This document shows, piece by piece, positions 8,564 to 16,774 of a stretch of 64,000 bases of DNA. The notes under the pieces are model-generated. The model was not told where the DNA came from. It ran no database searches and saw only the letters and a list, made by a program, of their open reading frames with translations. Source of the DNA: Streptomyces koelreuteriae (GTDB taxonomy: Bacteria > Actinomycetota > Actinomycetes > Streptomycetales > Streptomycetaceae); the NCBI RefSeq assembly GCF_018604545.1, contig NZ_CP075896.1, positions 4,030,001-4,094,000 on the forward strand, in the 5' to 3' direction. The position numbers and the translations under genes are program-made. Position 1 is the first letter of the stretch. Each line of letters starts with the position of its first letter.

Positions 8564-9625
8564 TCAGCCCTGGGTCTGGAGCTGGCGGAGCTGACGCTGG
8601 ACGTGATCGAGCGCCCCTTCGCGCCGCCCGGGCACCCGCCCCCGCAGCTCGGCGAGCGCGATCCCCAGGTCACGGGCCTGCGCGGAGTCGGCTATCTGTC
8701 CCCACTGGTGGTGGGCCCGGTCGACGGCCGACTCGACGGCGGGCGCGTCCACCGCCTGCCCGGCGTGCAGCCGGGCGGTGGCCACCGACAGCCAGGTGCG
8801 GCAGCTGCGGGCCGCGTCCCCGGCGAACATCGCCAGGTCGGCCCGGACCTCGGACCAGTGCAGGGCCTCTTCGGAGGCGGGTCCGTACGCGGCCACGGCG
8901 GCCTGCTCGTGCCGGGCGGCGAGCGCGTCCGCGTCCCCGTGGCGGCCGGACTGGACGGCGGCGGTGATGGCGGTGTGCGGATCGCCGGACACCGGCCCCT
9001 GCGCGCTGATGACGATGTCCCGGCCGGCGCTCTCCTGCGCGATCCGGGCCAGCGCCTGCTGGTGCAGCTGCTCCGGCGGCGGGCGGAAGCCGCTGCGCAG
9101 GATCGTCGCCACGGCCTTCATGTACGCCGGTGCCGCCACCGAGCGCCGGGACGGCGGTGGTGCGATACGCCCGTGGACGGCGGTGCCCCGGCCCGAGTCC
9201 AGGGGGGTGCTCCGCAGCAGCTCCCAGGCCTCGGGGTCCGCGTGCAGGTCGAGCACGAGCGTGGTGGCCCCGGCGGGTCTGAGGCGCAGCTCCTCCCGGA
9301 ACCAGTGCCAGGGGAAGGCCGTGTAGCGCACGGTGGGGGCCGTGGTGCGGGCCAGCGCGAGATGCGGCAGGCGCTGTTTGCGGTCGAGCTGGAGCTGTCC
9401 GGTGACGTAGACGGTGAGCGGGCCGGGGGCCGTGGCGGCGGCGCGCAGCCGGGTGAGGACGGCCTGCGGCTCCAGCGGGTCGGCGAGTTCGACGACGTTC
9501 GCGGTGTCCGTGCCGGACAGCACCGCGGGCGGTACGGCGGCGAGGACGGGGAGCACGGAGGCGGCGTCCACCAGGCGCCCCTTGCCGAGCGGCGAGGCCG
9601 CCAGCAGCAGCACGGTTCCGGGCAT
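8564..9625 (-). CDS. Predicted pseudo-caspase with helical C-terminal region
   Basis: 353 residues, start supported by GGGGAGGGGAAGAG just upstream. I do not recognise a named family. The N-terminal 130 residues align by eye with the caspase domain of the neighbouring 868-residue protein: VVELADPLEPQAVLTRLRAA with IRVLASPSQEDFTAALRHAV without gaps, then TVYVTGQ where the active enzyme has LLYFAGH, and TTLVLDLHADP where it has VLVILDCCYAG, with nearly equal spacing (49 versus 52 residues). Catalytic His and Cys are thus replaced. The remainder (about 160-353) is alanine-rich and helical (LARIAQES, AAVQSGRHGDADALAARHEQAAVAAYG), suggestive of TPR-like repeats. It heads the minus-strand cluster, 125 bp upstream of the EACC1 gene. 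Confidence 0.6.
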   Translation of the reverse strand: MPGTVLLLAASPLGKGRLVDAASVLPVLAAVPPAVLSGTDTANVVELADPLEPQAVLTRLRAAATAPGPLTVYVTGQLQLDRKQRLPHLALARTTAPTVRYTAFPWHWFREELRLRPAGATTLVLDLHADPEAWELLRSTPLDSGRGTAVHGRIAPPPSRRSVAAPAYMKAVATILRSGFRPPPEQLHQQALARIAQESAGRDIVISAQGPVSGDPHTAITAAVQSGRHGDADALAARHEQAAVAAYGPASEEALHWSEVRADLAMFAGDAARSCRTWLSVATARLHAGQAVDAPAVESAVDRAHHQWGQIADSAQARDLGIALAELRGRVPGRREGALDHVQRQLRQLQTQG

Positions 9626-9795
9626 CTCTTCCCCTCCCCCGGTCGATCACGTACGGCAGCACCGTAACCTCTGCGGCTGCAAAGGGGGCGGTCAGGACCG
9701 CAAACGTCCGCCTTCGGGTGGTTCGCCCCCGACTTGCCAGCGGCCCCGCGCAGGTGTGCCCTGGTAGGCAGGGGCAGGGAGAGAGGAGCACTCTC

Positions 9796-10236
9796 ATGGC
9801 TCATGCGGCACCCGCCTCACGCGAGGTGGCCCTGCGCCACCGCACGCCCGATGTCTTCAGCCCACGCGCCCACGCCATGGCGAAGATCGCGGTGCCCATC
9901 GCCCTCGGGCTCGTCTACGGCTACTGGGCCGCGGCCAACCGGCGCTACGGCGGGCCCATCACGGGCTGGAACCTGCTGTTCGGCTTCGTCACCGCGCTCG
10001 TGTTCGCCGTACTGTTCGCCGCCGTGTGGCAACTCGGGCCGAAGCTGCGACGCGAACTGCACGCGGCGCTCTGGTTCGCCTTCACGGGCAGTGCGACCGG
10101 CTTCCTCATCAGCCAGTCCAACCTGTCCGTGCTGTGGTCCATGTGGCTGGGCCTGGCGGCCGGGGCGGGCGTCCTGCTGACCATGTTCTACCGCTACTAC
10201 ACGCACGAGGACGCCACGGGCCACCGCATCGGCTGA
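9796..10236 (+). CDS. Small integral membrane protein
   Basis: 146 residues starting at the ATG preceded by GAGAGGAGC. Four hydrophobic helices are visible (IAVPIALGLVYGYWAA, LLFGFVTALVFAVLFAAVW, ALWFAFTGSATGFLI, MWLGLAAGAGVLLTMFY), with a short basic-to-neutral N-terminus and a charged tail. I recognise no named family. It is divergent from the pseudo-caspase gene (170 bp apart) and followed after 24 bp by another membrane protein, possibly in one operon. Confidence 0.75.
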   Translation: MAHAAPASREVALRHRTPDVFSPRAHAMAKIAVPIALGLVYGYWAAANRRYGGPITGWNLLFGFVTALVFAVLFAAVWQLGPKLRRELHAALWFAFTGSATGFLISQSNLSVLWSMWLGLAAGAGVLLTMFYRYYTHEDATGHRIG

Positions 10237-10260
10237 CCGGGCCCGGTCCGTCCCGCGCGT

Positions 10261-11286
10261 GTGCCCGTACGGCCGATTGCAGTCACCCCGCGCGCGGGGC
10301 GGGCCCGGGGCGGCTTGCCTGGAAGGGTGCCCGAGCGCGACCGGGCGCCCGTACCCGAGAAGGCGCCCCCACGACCACGGAACGCCCTGTCGGCCGTTCT
10401 GCTGGCCCTCGCGTGCCTGCTCACGCCGTTCGGGGCGCTCGCGTCCTGGGCGGCGCACGGGCTGACCGACACCGGCCGCTACGTGCGCACCATGGCGCCG
10501 CTCGCAGCCGACCCGGACGTGCGGCTCGCGGTCGCGGACGCCGTCGGGAACGGCATCATGCGGGAGGCCGGGCACGACCTCGGCACCGGCTCCCTGCACG
10601 GCGCTCTCGGGCCCTTCGTGCACGACGCGGCGCGCTCCTTCACGCGCACCGAGGCGTTCCGCGCCGCCTGGGACGCGGCGAACCAGGCCGTGCACGCCGC
10701 CGTGCTGCACGCCCTGCGCGACGACGAGGAGCGGACGGCCCCGGTCACCGTCGACCTCGCCCCGGTCGTCGCCCGGATCAAACGCCAACTCGAAGCCGAC
10801 CACGTGTCGTTCGCCCACCGCATCCCGGTCACCCACGCCCGGGTCCCGGTGCTCCCGGCCGGGGACGTGGACCGACTGCGCAGGGGATACCACGTGCTGG
10901 ACACCGCCGCCTTCTGGCTGCCGCTCACCGCCGCCGTGCTGGCCGTCGCCGGGATCGCCGTCGCCGCCTGCCGCCGCCGCGCGGTCACCGCCCTCGGCCT
11001 CGGCACGGCCCTGGGCGGCGCTCTGCTGGTCCTCGCCGTCGCGATCGGCCGCCGCCTGACCCTCGCCGACCTGCCCGACGCGCTCCACCGCCCGGCCGTG
11101 GGCGCGGTCTACGACGCCCTGACGACCACCCTGCGCACCGTGTCCTGGCTGCTGCTCGCCCTCGGCCTGACGGTCGCGCTCGGCTCGTGGCTCACAGGCC
11201 GGTGCCTCGCCGCGCGGCGACGCAGCCGAGCGTCCGCAGCGCCCGCCGCAGATCCCCCTCCGGAGCCGACGCGAGCCCGAGCCTGA
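10261..11286 (+). CDS. Membrane protein of unknown function
   Basis: Up to 341 residues. One N-terminal helix (AVLLALACLLTPFGALASWAA), a predicted external domain of about 130 residues (about 70-205), then three helices (WLPLTAAVLAVAGIAVAAC, ALGGALLVLAVAIG, WLLLALGLTVALG). No family is recognised. The start is uncertain: the GTG at 10261 has no convincing ribosome site and a downstream start before the first helix is possible. The last about 27 codons lie inside the first unit of a 190-bp tandem repeat derived from the antisense of the convergent MocR gene, so the basic tail (CLAARRRSRASAAPA) is repeat-encoded. Confidence 0.65.
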   Translation: MPVRPIAVTPRAGRARGGLPGRVPERDRAPVPEKAPPRPRNALSAVLLALACLLTPFGALASWAAHGLTDTGRYVRTMAPLAADPDVRLAVADAVGNGIMREAGHDLGTGSLHGALGPFVHDAARSFTRTEAFRAAWDAANQAVHAAVLHALRDDEERTAPVTVDLAPVVARIKRQLEADHVSFAHRIPVTHARVPVLPAGDVDRLRRGYHVLDTAAFWLPLTAAVLAVAGIAVAACRRRAVTALGLGTALGGALLVLAVAIGRRLTLADLPDALHRPAVGAVYDALTTTLRTVSWLLLALGLTVALGSWLTGRCLAARRRSRASAAPAADPPPEPTRARA

Positions 11287-11669
11287 CGGCGGAGCCCGGC
11301 CCACGACACCCCCCGACCACCCCGCACCCGCGTCCCGGCCACTGCCCGCCCTCGGCCTCACGGCAGCACTCACCCCCCGGCTCACCGACCGCCCCCTCGC
11401 CGCGCGGCGACGCAGCCGAGCGTCCGCAGCGCCCGCCGCAGATCCCCCTCCGGAGCCGACGCGAGCCCGAGCCTGACGGCGGAGCTCGGCCCACGACACC
11501 CCCGACCACCCCGCACCCGCGTCCCGGCCACTGCCCGCCCTCGGCCTCATGGCAGCACTCACCCCCCGGCTCACCGACCGCCCCCTCGCCGCGCGGCGAC
11601 GCAGCCGAGCGTCCGCAGCGCCCGCCGCAGATCCCCCTCCGGAGCCGACGCGAGCCCGAGCCTGACGGC
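11201..11669. repeat. 190-bp tandem repeat, about 2.5 units, between convergent genes
   Basis: The block beginning CGCGCGGCGACGCAGCCGAG occurs at 11211, 11401 and 11590, giving units of 190 and 189 bp plus an 80-bp partial unit. Units are nearly identical: one C is lost and a few bases differ (for example AGCCCGG versus AGCTCGG). Each unit is the last roughly 80 bp of the MocR-family gene (antisense here) plus about 105 bp of spacer. The leftmost copy forms the 3' end of the membrane protein gene; the rightmost is the true 3' end of the MocR gene. Confidence 0.93.
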
Positions 11670-12926
11670 GTCGGGCGTGTGGCCGGGGGAGACGGCGAAG
11701 GCGGGGCCGGGCGTGACGGCGATGCCGTGCGCGGCCGCGGCGGCCGTGAAGGTGTCGGCGCGCCATGGGGACGGCAGTTCCCACCAGGCGAAATAGGCGC
11801 GGGGATCGGACCGTACGGCGAAGCCGGCGAGTTCCTCGGCGAGGATCCGCTGCCGCCGCGCCGCGTCCGCCCGCTTGGCCTCCACCAGCCGCTCCACCGT
11901 CCCCTCCGACGCCCAGCGCACGGCCGCCTCCAGCGCGAACCGTGCCGCGCTCCACCCGCCCGACCGCACGGCGTCGGCGACGGCGGCGACCCGCTGCGGC
12001 GGCACCACGAGGAACCCGACGGTGAGCCCGGGCGCGACCCGCTTGGAGAGCCCGTCGACGACATGGGCGAGGGCCGGGGCATGGGCGGCGAGGGGATCGC
12101 CGGCCCCGTTCCGCTCCCCCGGGCCGTGCAGGAAGGACCAGATGCGGTCCTCCACGATCGGGAGGTCCAAGTGGTGGATGAGCTGGGCGAGTTGCAGCCG
12201 CCGCGTCCGGCTCGTCGTCAGGGACGTCGGATTGTGCAGCGTCGGCTGCACGTACAGGGCGGACAGGGGCGCCGAGCGGTGCGCGGCCGCGATGGCCTCC
12301 GGCAGCAGCCCGGCCCGGTCACCGGCCAGCGGCACCAGGGTGATGCCCAGCCGGGCCGCGATCTCCTTGACCAGCGGATACGTCAGCTGCTCCACCCCGA
12401 CCCGGCCGCCCGGCCGGACCAGGGAGGCCAGGACGGCGGCGATGGCCTGACGGGCGTTGCCGGTGAACAGCAGCCGGTCCGGGGCGGGGCGCCAGCCGGG
12501 CGTGGTGAGGAGGGCGGCCGCGGCCTGACGGGCCTGCGGGGTGCCGGTGGCGGCGGCCGGCAGCAGGGCCTCGGCCAGCACGTCGGGGCGCAGCAGGGGC
12601 GCGAGGACTGGGGCGAGCAGCTCCGGCTGGCCGGGCGCGCTGGGGTAGTTGAGCTCCAGGTTGACCGGAGTGCCGGTCGGGCCGGGCTCGGCGAGCGCCT
12701 GCCCCGCCGGTCCTGTCGGTCCGGCCCGTACGAAGGTGCCGCGCCCGACCTCGCCGACGACCAGCCCGCGCCGGACGAGTTCGCTGTAGACCCGGCCCGC
12801 CGTCGACGGGGCGATGCCGCGCCGCCGCGCGAACGCCCGCTGCGGCGGCAGCCGTTGACCGGGCCGGAGCCGTCCGGTGGCGATGTCGTCGGCGATCCTG
12901 TCGGCGATGCGCCGGTAGTCACCCAT
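11571..12926 (-). CDS. MocR-family (GntR HTH / aminotransferase-like) regulator
   Basis: 451 residues from MGDYRRIADRIADDIATG, chosen because GGGGGAG precedes this ATG. About 1-75 is a GntR winged helix (LRPGQRLPPQRAFARRRGIAPSTAGRVYSELVRRGLV). About 105-445 is a fold-type I PLP domain (NARQAIAAVLASLV, TLHNPTS, VVDGLSKRVAPGLTVGFL; the Lys is the likely Schiff-base residue). MocR proteins control neighbouring metabolic genes. Two direct repeats lie in the 79-bp gap to the divergent hydrolase gene, the probable target. The 3' end lies in a 190-bp tandem duplication; the last codons (VAARRGGGR) read into the repeat spacer. Confidence 0.88.
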   Translation of the reverse strand: MGDYRRIADRIADDIATGRLRPGQRLPPQRAFARRRGIAPSTAGRVYSELVRRGLVVGEVGRGTFVRAGPTGPAGQALAEPGPTGTPVNLELNYPSAPGQPELLAPVLAPLLRPDVLAEALLPAAATGTPQARQAAAALLTTPGWRPAPDRLLFTGNARQAIAAVLASLVRPGGRVGVEQLTYPLVKEIAARLGITLVPLAGDRAGLLPEAIAAAHRSAPLSALYVQPTLHNPTSLTTSRTRRLQLAQLIHHLDLPIVEDRIWSFLHGPGERNGAGDPLAAHAPALAHVVDGLSKRVAPGLTVGFLVVPPQRVAAVADAVRSGGWSAARFALEAAVRWASEGTVERLVEAKRADAARRQRILAEELAGFAVRSDPRAYFAWWELPSPWRADTFTAAAAAHGIAVTPGPAFAVSPGHTPDAVRLGLASAPEGDLRRALRTLGCVAARRGGGR

Positions 12927-12945
12927 CGGTCGGTCTCCCCCTTGG

Positions 12946-12979
12946 ATTGCACCGAGAGCAAAGATCTTATTGTACCGAG
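12946..12979. promoter_or_regulatory. Direct-repeat operator, probably for the MocR regulator
   Basis: ATTGCACCGAG (12946-12956) and ATTGTACCGAG (12969-12979) are 11-bp direct repeats 23 bp apart, about two helical turns, the arrangement expected for MocR dimers. The second repeat contains TTGTAC (12970-12975), which with TAGGGT 17 bp further on forms a plausible promoter for the hydrolase. Binding should therefore affect that promoter directly. Confidence 0.7.
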
Positions 12980-12998
12980 TAGTTGGGCGGCCTAGGGT
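12970..12998 (+). promoter_or_regulatory. Promoter of the alpha/beta hydrolase gene, probably leaderless
   Basis: A -35-like TTGTAC (12970-12975), 17-bp spacer and -10-like TAGGGT (12993-12998). Only 7 nt separate the -10 from the ATG at 13006 and no ribosome site is present, which predicts a leaderless mRNA. Confidence 0.6.
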
Positions 12999-13005
12999 CG
13001 TCCTC

Positions 13006-13833
13006 ATGGCACCCTTCCTCGCATACGAGGACAAAGGCCCCGAGACCGACCGGCAGCCGCTTGTCCCCAAGGTCCCCCTGGTTCTCGTCCACGGCCACCC
13101 CTTCGACCGCTCGATGTGGGCCCCGCAGCTCGAGACGTTCGCGGCGGACCGCCGGGTCATCGCCCCCGACCTGCGCGGCTACGGCGCCTCTCCGAACGCG
13201 CCCGCCGTCCCGGACTTCTCCGGATTCGCCCGGGACATCGAGGCCCTGCTGGACGAGCTGAAGGTGGAGTCGTTCGTCCTCGCGGGCCTGTCGATGGGCG
13301 GCCAGATCGCGATGGACTGCTACCGCCTGTTCCCCGAGCGCGTCAGCGGCCTGGTCCTCGCGGACACCTTCCCGTCGGCGGAGACCCCCGAGGGCGTCCG
13401 CACTCGCGACGCCATGGCGGACCGTCTCCTGGCGGAGGGCATGCGCGGCTACGCCGACGAGGTCCTGGAGCGGATGGTCGCCCCCTACGCCTCCGACGGG
13501 GTCAAGGCCCACGTCCACCGCATGATGACCGCCACCGCCCCCGAGGGCGCCGCGGCGGCCCTGCGCGCCCGCGCCCGCCGCCCCGGCTACGACGATCTGC
13601 TGACCCGCGTCCGCGTCCCGGCCCTGGTCGTCGTGGGAGCGGACGACACCTTCACCCCGGTCTCCGACGCCCTGGCCATGCACACGGCCCTGCCGGACTC
13701 GGCGCTGCACATCATCGACGGCGCGGCCCACATGCCGAACCTGGAACGCCCGGCCGTCTTCGACCAGGCACTGGCGGAACTCCTGGCCCGCGTCGACGCA
13801 CGGCAACCTTCCCCCGCCCCACCCCGTCCTTGA
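13006..13833 (+). CDS. Alpha/beta hydrolase
   Basis: 275 residues with a classical alpha/beta-hydrolase fold: oxyanion region LVHGHPFDRSMW, nucleophile elbow GLSMGG (Ser), acidic residue in VVVGADDTFTPVS, and catalytic His in IDGAAHMPNLERP. Proteins of this type include 3-oxoadipate enol-lactonases and esterases, but nothing here fixes the substrate. It is divergent from the MocR regulator and likely controlled by it through the paired repeats in the gap. Confidence 0.88.
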   Translation: MAPFLAYEDKGPETDRQPLVPKVPLVLVHGHPFDRSMWAPQLETFAADRRVIAPDLRGYGASPNAPAVPDFSGFARDIEALLDELKVESFVLAGLSMGGQIAMDCYRLFPERVSGLVLADTFPSAETPEGVRTRDAMADRLLAEGMRGYADEVLERMVAPYASDGVKAHVHRMMTATAPEGAAAALRARARRPGYDDLLTRVRVPALVVVGADDTFTPVSDALAMHTALPDSALHIIDGAAHMPNLERPAVFDQALAELLARVDARQPSPAPPRP

Positions 13834-13876
13834 GGGAGGATGCGGGCGAACCACCCCGCGAACGGAAGGCCGGCCA

Positions 13877-14890
13877 TTGAACACCGCCGCTGCCGAACGG
13901 ACCGCCACCGACGACGGGCCGGAACACGATCCGCCCGGGCGGCGATTCGGCGCGGGGTTCGCCTTCCTGCTGCTCGCGGGGGTGAGCGTGGTCGTGGGCT
14001 TCCGCACCGCCGACAGCGACGGCGTCACACCCGTCCCGCAGCTCCTCGCCTTCCTCCCCTGGCTGCTCGCGCCCACCGGCCTGGCGCTGCTGCTCACCCT
14101 GCGCTCCCGCTGGTGGCTGGGAACGGCCTGGGGAGTGGCCGTGCTCGGCCTGCTGGCCTGGTTCATCGAGCCGTACGGCAAGGTCGACGACCCCGCCGGC
14201 CGCCCGGTCGCCGATCTGCGCGTGCTGACCTCGAACGTCGAGTTCGGGCAGGGCACCGGCTCCCTGATCGCCGCCGTACGCCGCGAGAAACCGGACATCA
14301 TCTTCGTACAGGAGTGCGAGTACGCGTGTGACGAGCGGCTGCGGAAGGACCTCTCCCAGGACTATCCGCACCGCAGCGCCGTCGAGGGCGGCGGCTCCGA
14401 GGGCTCCGTCATCCTCAGCCGCTTCCCGCTCCGGCCCACCGACGGGGTCCCCGCCACCATGGGCATGCCCGGGGCGGTCGCCGACGTGGACGGAAACGCC
14501 GTACGGCTCCAGCTCGCCCACCCCATGCCCCCGCTGCCCGGGCAGGTCGACCTCTGGAAGCGGGAACTCGGCGCCCTGCGCGCCGCGGCCGTCACCGACC
14601 GGGGCACCCCGCTCGTCCTGGCCGGCGACTTCAACGCCTCCCAGGACCACGCCGTCTTCCGCCGCATCCTCGACACCGGCCTGCGCGACGCCGCCCGCCT
14701 GGACGGCGCCGACCGCACGGCCACCTGGCCGGCCCGGACCGCCCCGACGCTCGGCGCCCAGATCGACCATGTGCTGGTGTCGCGGGACTTCGCGGCCCGC
14801 GACACCCGCGTACTGAAGCTGTCCGACACGGACCACCGGTCGGTGATCACCGACCTGACGCTGCACCGGCGGCCCGGGAGCGGCTCTTAA
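13877..14890 (+). CDS. Endonuclease/exonuclease/phosphatase (EEP) family membrane protein
   Basis: 337 residues from a TTG start at 13877, preceded by GGAAGG. Two or three N-terminal helices (FGAGFAFLLLAGVSVVVGF, LLAFLPWLLAPTGLALLL, LGTAWGVAVLGLLAWFI) anchor a C-terminal EEP domain (about 115-337) with LTSNVEFGQG, the acidic residue in VQECEY, GDFNASQDH and the terminal DTDHRSV. The family comprises metal-dependent phosphodiesterases and DNases; the domain is predicted outside the cytoplasm. Its stop overlaps that of the convergent snapalysin gene by 4 bp. Confidence 0.85.
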   Translation: MNTAAAERTATDDGPEHDPPGRRFGAGFAFLLLAGVSVVVGFRTADSDGVTPVPQLLAFLPWLLAPTGLALLLTLRSRWWLGTAWGVAVLGLLAWFIEPYGKVDDPAGRPVADLRVLTSNVEFGQGTGSLIAAVRREKPDIIFVQECEYACDERLRKDLSQDYPHRSAVEGGGSEGSVILSRFPLRPTDGVPATMGMPGAVADVDGNAVRLQLAHPMPPLPGQVDLWKRELGALRAAAVTDRGTPLVLAGDFNASQDHAVFRRILDTGLRDAARLDGADRTATWPARTAPTLGAQIDHVLVSRDFAARDTRVLKLSDTDHRSVITDLTLHRRPGSGS

Positions 14891-15579
14891 CGGCCGGACT
14901 TCTCCAGGGCCTTGTCCAGGGCCTTGTCCATCGCCGCCGCGAGACCGTTGGCCCACAGCTGGTTCACCCGGGCCCGCTCGGCGGCGTTCGGGTTGGCGTT
15001 GGTGCAGGACGTACCGGGCCCGCCACCGGACATCAGCTCGCTGCACGGACCCGAGTAGTGGTCGGGCAGACCGAGGACGTGACCGGTCTCGTGCGCGGTG
15101 ACCCGCGTGGAGTTGTACTGCTGGTTCTGCCGGTAGTCGAGGAAGATGTAGCCGTTGCCGTGCCCGTCGGTCGAGGCGTAGGAGCCCCGGGAGTCATTCC
15201 CCTCTCTGTAGCTGAAGTCGGCGGACGACGCGGAGCCGGACTGGAGCTTCACGTTCGACACCGCGCCGTTCCATATCTGGGTGCTGCGCGCTATCTGGGA
15301 GCTGAACGTGGGCGCGCGGGACGCGTCGTAGACGACGGTGACGGCGGCGGTGGCACTCGGGCTCGCGGCACGCTTCTCGGCGACCGACTCCAGGACGGCC
15401 TGGAAGAAGGCCTTGCTGGCGTCCGATTCGGCGGACTTGGCGACGTACCCGGCGTGCGGCGCGGCTACCGGGGCCGGGGTCGCCGGGGCCGGGGCCGCCG
15501 CGGCGGGAGCGGCCGTACCGAAGCCGACCGTCGCGAGGCCGAGACCTAGAACCGCCAGTGTGGACATGGACTTTCGCAT
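14887..15579 (-). CDS. snpA: Snapalysin-family secreted small neutral metalloprotease
   Basis: 230 residues. A Sec signal peptide (MRKSMSTLAVLGLGLATVGFG ... AAPAAAAP) and a short propeptide precede the mature protease (about 85-230). The zinc motif HETGHVLGLPDH gives the HExxHxxGxxD signature, and CSEL and SCTN supply Cys for a disulfide. AAGGAGTCTC lies just before the ATG. In Streptomyces this M7 protease is activated by a divergent LysR regulator (SnpR), as found here. The C-terminal extension LDKALEKSGR is slightly longer than the minimal enzyme. Confidence 0.93.
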   Translation of the reverse strand: MRKSMSTLAVLGLGLATVGFGTAAPAAAAPAPATPAPVAAPHAGYVAKSAESDASKAFFQAVLESVAEKRAASPSATAAVTVVYDASRAPTFSSQIARSTQIWNGAVSNVKLQSGSASSADFSYREGNDSRGSYASTDGHGNGYIFLDYRQNQQYNSTRVTAHETGHVLGLPDHYSGPCSELMSGGGPGTSCTNANPNAAERARVNQLWANGLAAAMDKALDKALEKSGR

Positions 15580-15683
15580 CGAGACTCCTTGGTGGGGGTT
15601 TGAGTCGTCACCGGTGAGTCTCGGCGCCTGTGCGTCGCCTGTGATGATGGCAACCAGCGATAGGACGGAGCTATTGGCTGCCC

Positions 15684-15708
15684 AATTCACATGCTTTAGC
15701 GCTGAATT
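15684..15708. promoter_or_regulatory. LysR-type operator between snpA and its regulator
   Basis: AATTCA (15684-15689) and TGAATT (15703-15708) form a 6-bp inverted repeat with a 13-bp spacer in the snpA/LysR divergent gap. An AT-rich interrupted dyad of this kind is the expected LysR-family binding site. Confidence 0.55.
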
Positions 15709-15752
15709 ATGTGGCTGGTTAGCAACGCGATTCCGCTTTAGCCTCACGGAGC

Positions 15753-16745
15753 ATGGAGCTCGAGGTGAGGCACCTCCGCGCGCTGTGCGCCATCGCCGAC
15801 ACCGGCAGTCTGCACCGCGCCGCCCGGCACCTGGGCGTCGCCCAGCCGTCGTTGAGCACACAACTGCGCCGCATCGAGCAGGAGCTGGGCGGCCCGCTGT
15901 TCCTGCGCGCCCACACCGGCTGCCGCCCCACCCCGCTGGGCCGCCTGGTCCTGAGCCGCGCCCGTCCGCTGCTGGCCGAGATGCAGCTCCTGGTGGTCGA
16001 GGCGAGGGCGGCGGCGGGCGGCGGCACCGAGCTCCGTATCGGCTCCACCGCCAGCAAGGCCCTGGCGGGCTGGCTGCGCCGCCTGCGCGCCCATGGCCAG
16101 AATCCCACCCTCCATATGAACGTCTCCGCGAACGCCCTGCTCCGCATGGTCCTGGACGGCCAGCTCGACGTCGCCTTCGTGCACGAGGTGGAGGGCTGCC
16201 CGCTGCGCATCCCCCCGGAACTCCGGCTGCGCGTCCTGGTCGAGCGCGAGCCGCAGTTCGTGTCGCTGCCCGTCGACCATCCGGCGGCCTCGAAACCCGA
16301 GGTCGACCTGCGCGACCTGGCCGGCGACCGCTGGATGATCGACCCCACGGTCGACGGCGAATGGGACGCCGTCCAGCGGATGTTCCGCGCCGCCGACGTC
16401 AGCCCGCGCGTGCTGCACGGCGACTACCACACGGCCGACGCCCTGGTCGCGACCGGCGAGGTGGTCACCGTGTGCCAGCCGACCCGCACCCCCCGCCCCG
16501 ACATGGCGGTACGCCGCCTCAAAGGCGACCCGCTCGGCGTACGGCTGCTCGTCGCGGCCCGTACGGAGACGGCCCTGGCCGGCGTCTGCCCCGCGCTGGA
16601 GGAGGCCTACGGGGAGGTGGCGCGGCAGGCACCGGCGTACCGGGAATGGCTGGAACGAGCGCCTCAGGGCACCGCGCGACTGCTCGGTTCACGGCGGCCG
16701 GCACCCGACGGCCCTCGCAGACCGCCGAGCCCGGCCCTCCCCTGA
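15753..16745 (+). CDS. snpR: LysR-family regulator, probable activator of snpA
   Basis: 330 residues. The N-terminal winged helix reads LEVRHLRALCAIADTGSLHRAARHLGVAQPSLSTQLRRIEQELGG, followed by the effector domain (about 90-300: LRIGSTASKALAGWLRRLRAH ... LDVAFVHEVEGCPL). It is divergent from the snapalysin gene, matching the known SnpR/SnpA arrangement. A proline-rich tail follows residue 300. The name is by position and family rather than by comparison with a database entry. Confidence 0.85.
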   Translation: MELEVRHLRALCAIADTGSLHRAARHLGVAQPSLSTQLRRIEQELGGPLFLRAHTGCRPTPLGRLVLSRARPLLAEMQLLVVEARAAAGGGTELRIGSTASKALAGWLRRLRAHGQNPTLHMNVSANALLRMVLDGQLDVAFVHEVEGCPLRIPPELRLRVLVEREPQFVSLPVDHPAASKPEVDLRDLAGDRWMIDPTVDGEWDAVQRMFRAADVSPRVLHGDYHTADALVATGEVVTVCQPTRTPRPDMAVRRLKGDPLGVRLLVAARTETALAGVCPALEEAYGEVARQAPAYREWLERAPQGTARLLGSRRPAPDGPRRPPSPALP

Positions 16746-16774
16746 TCTCTCCGCTGATCTCTCCGCGTGCCGGG

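Noticed and set aside
11201..11669. Repeat as a mobile element or MITE
   Set aside because: The units are copies of the adjacent gene's 3' end with spacer; they have no terminal inverted repeats and are strictly tandem.
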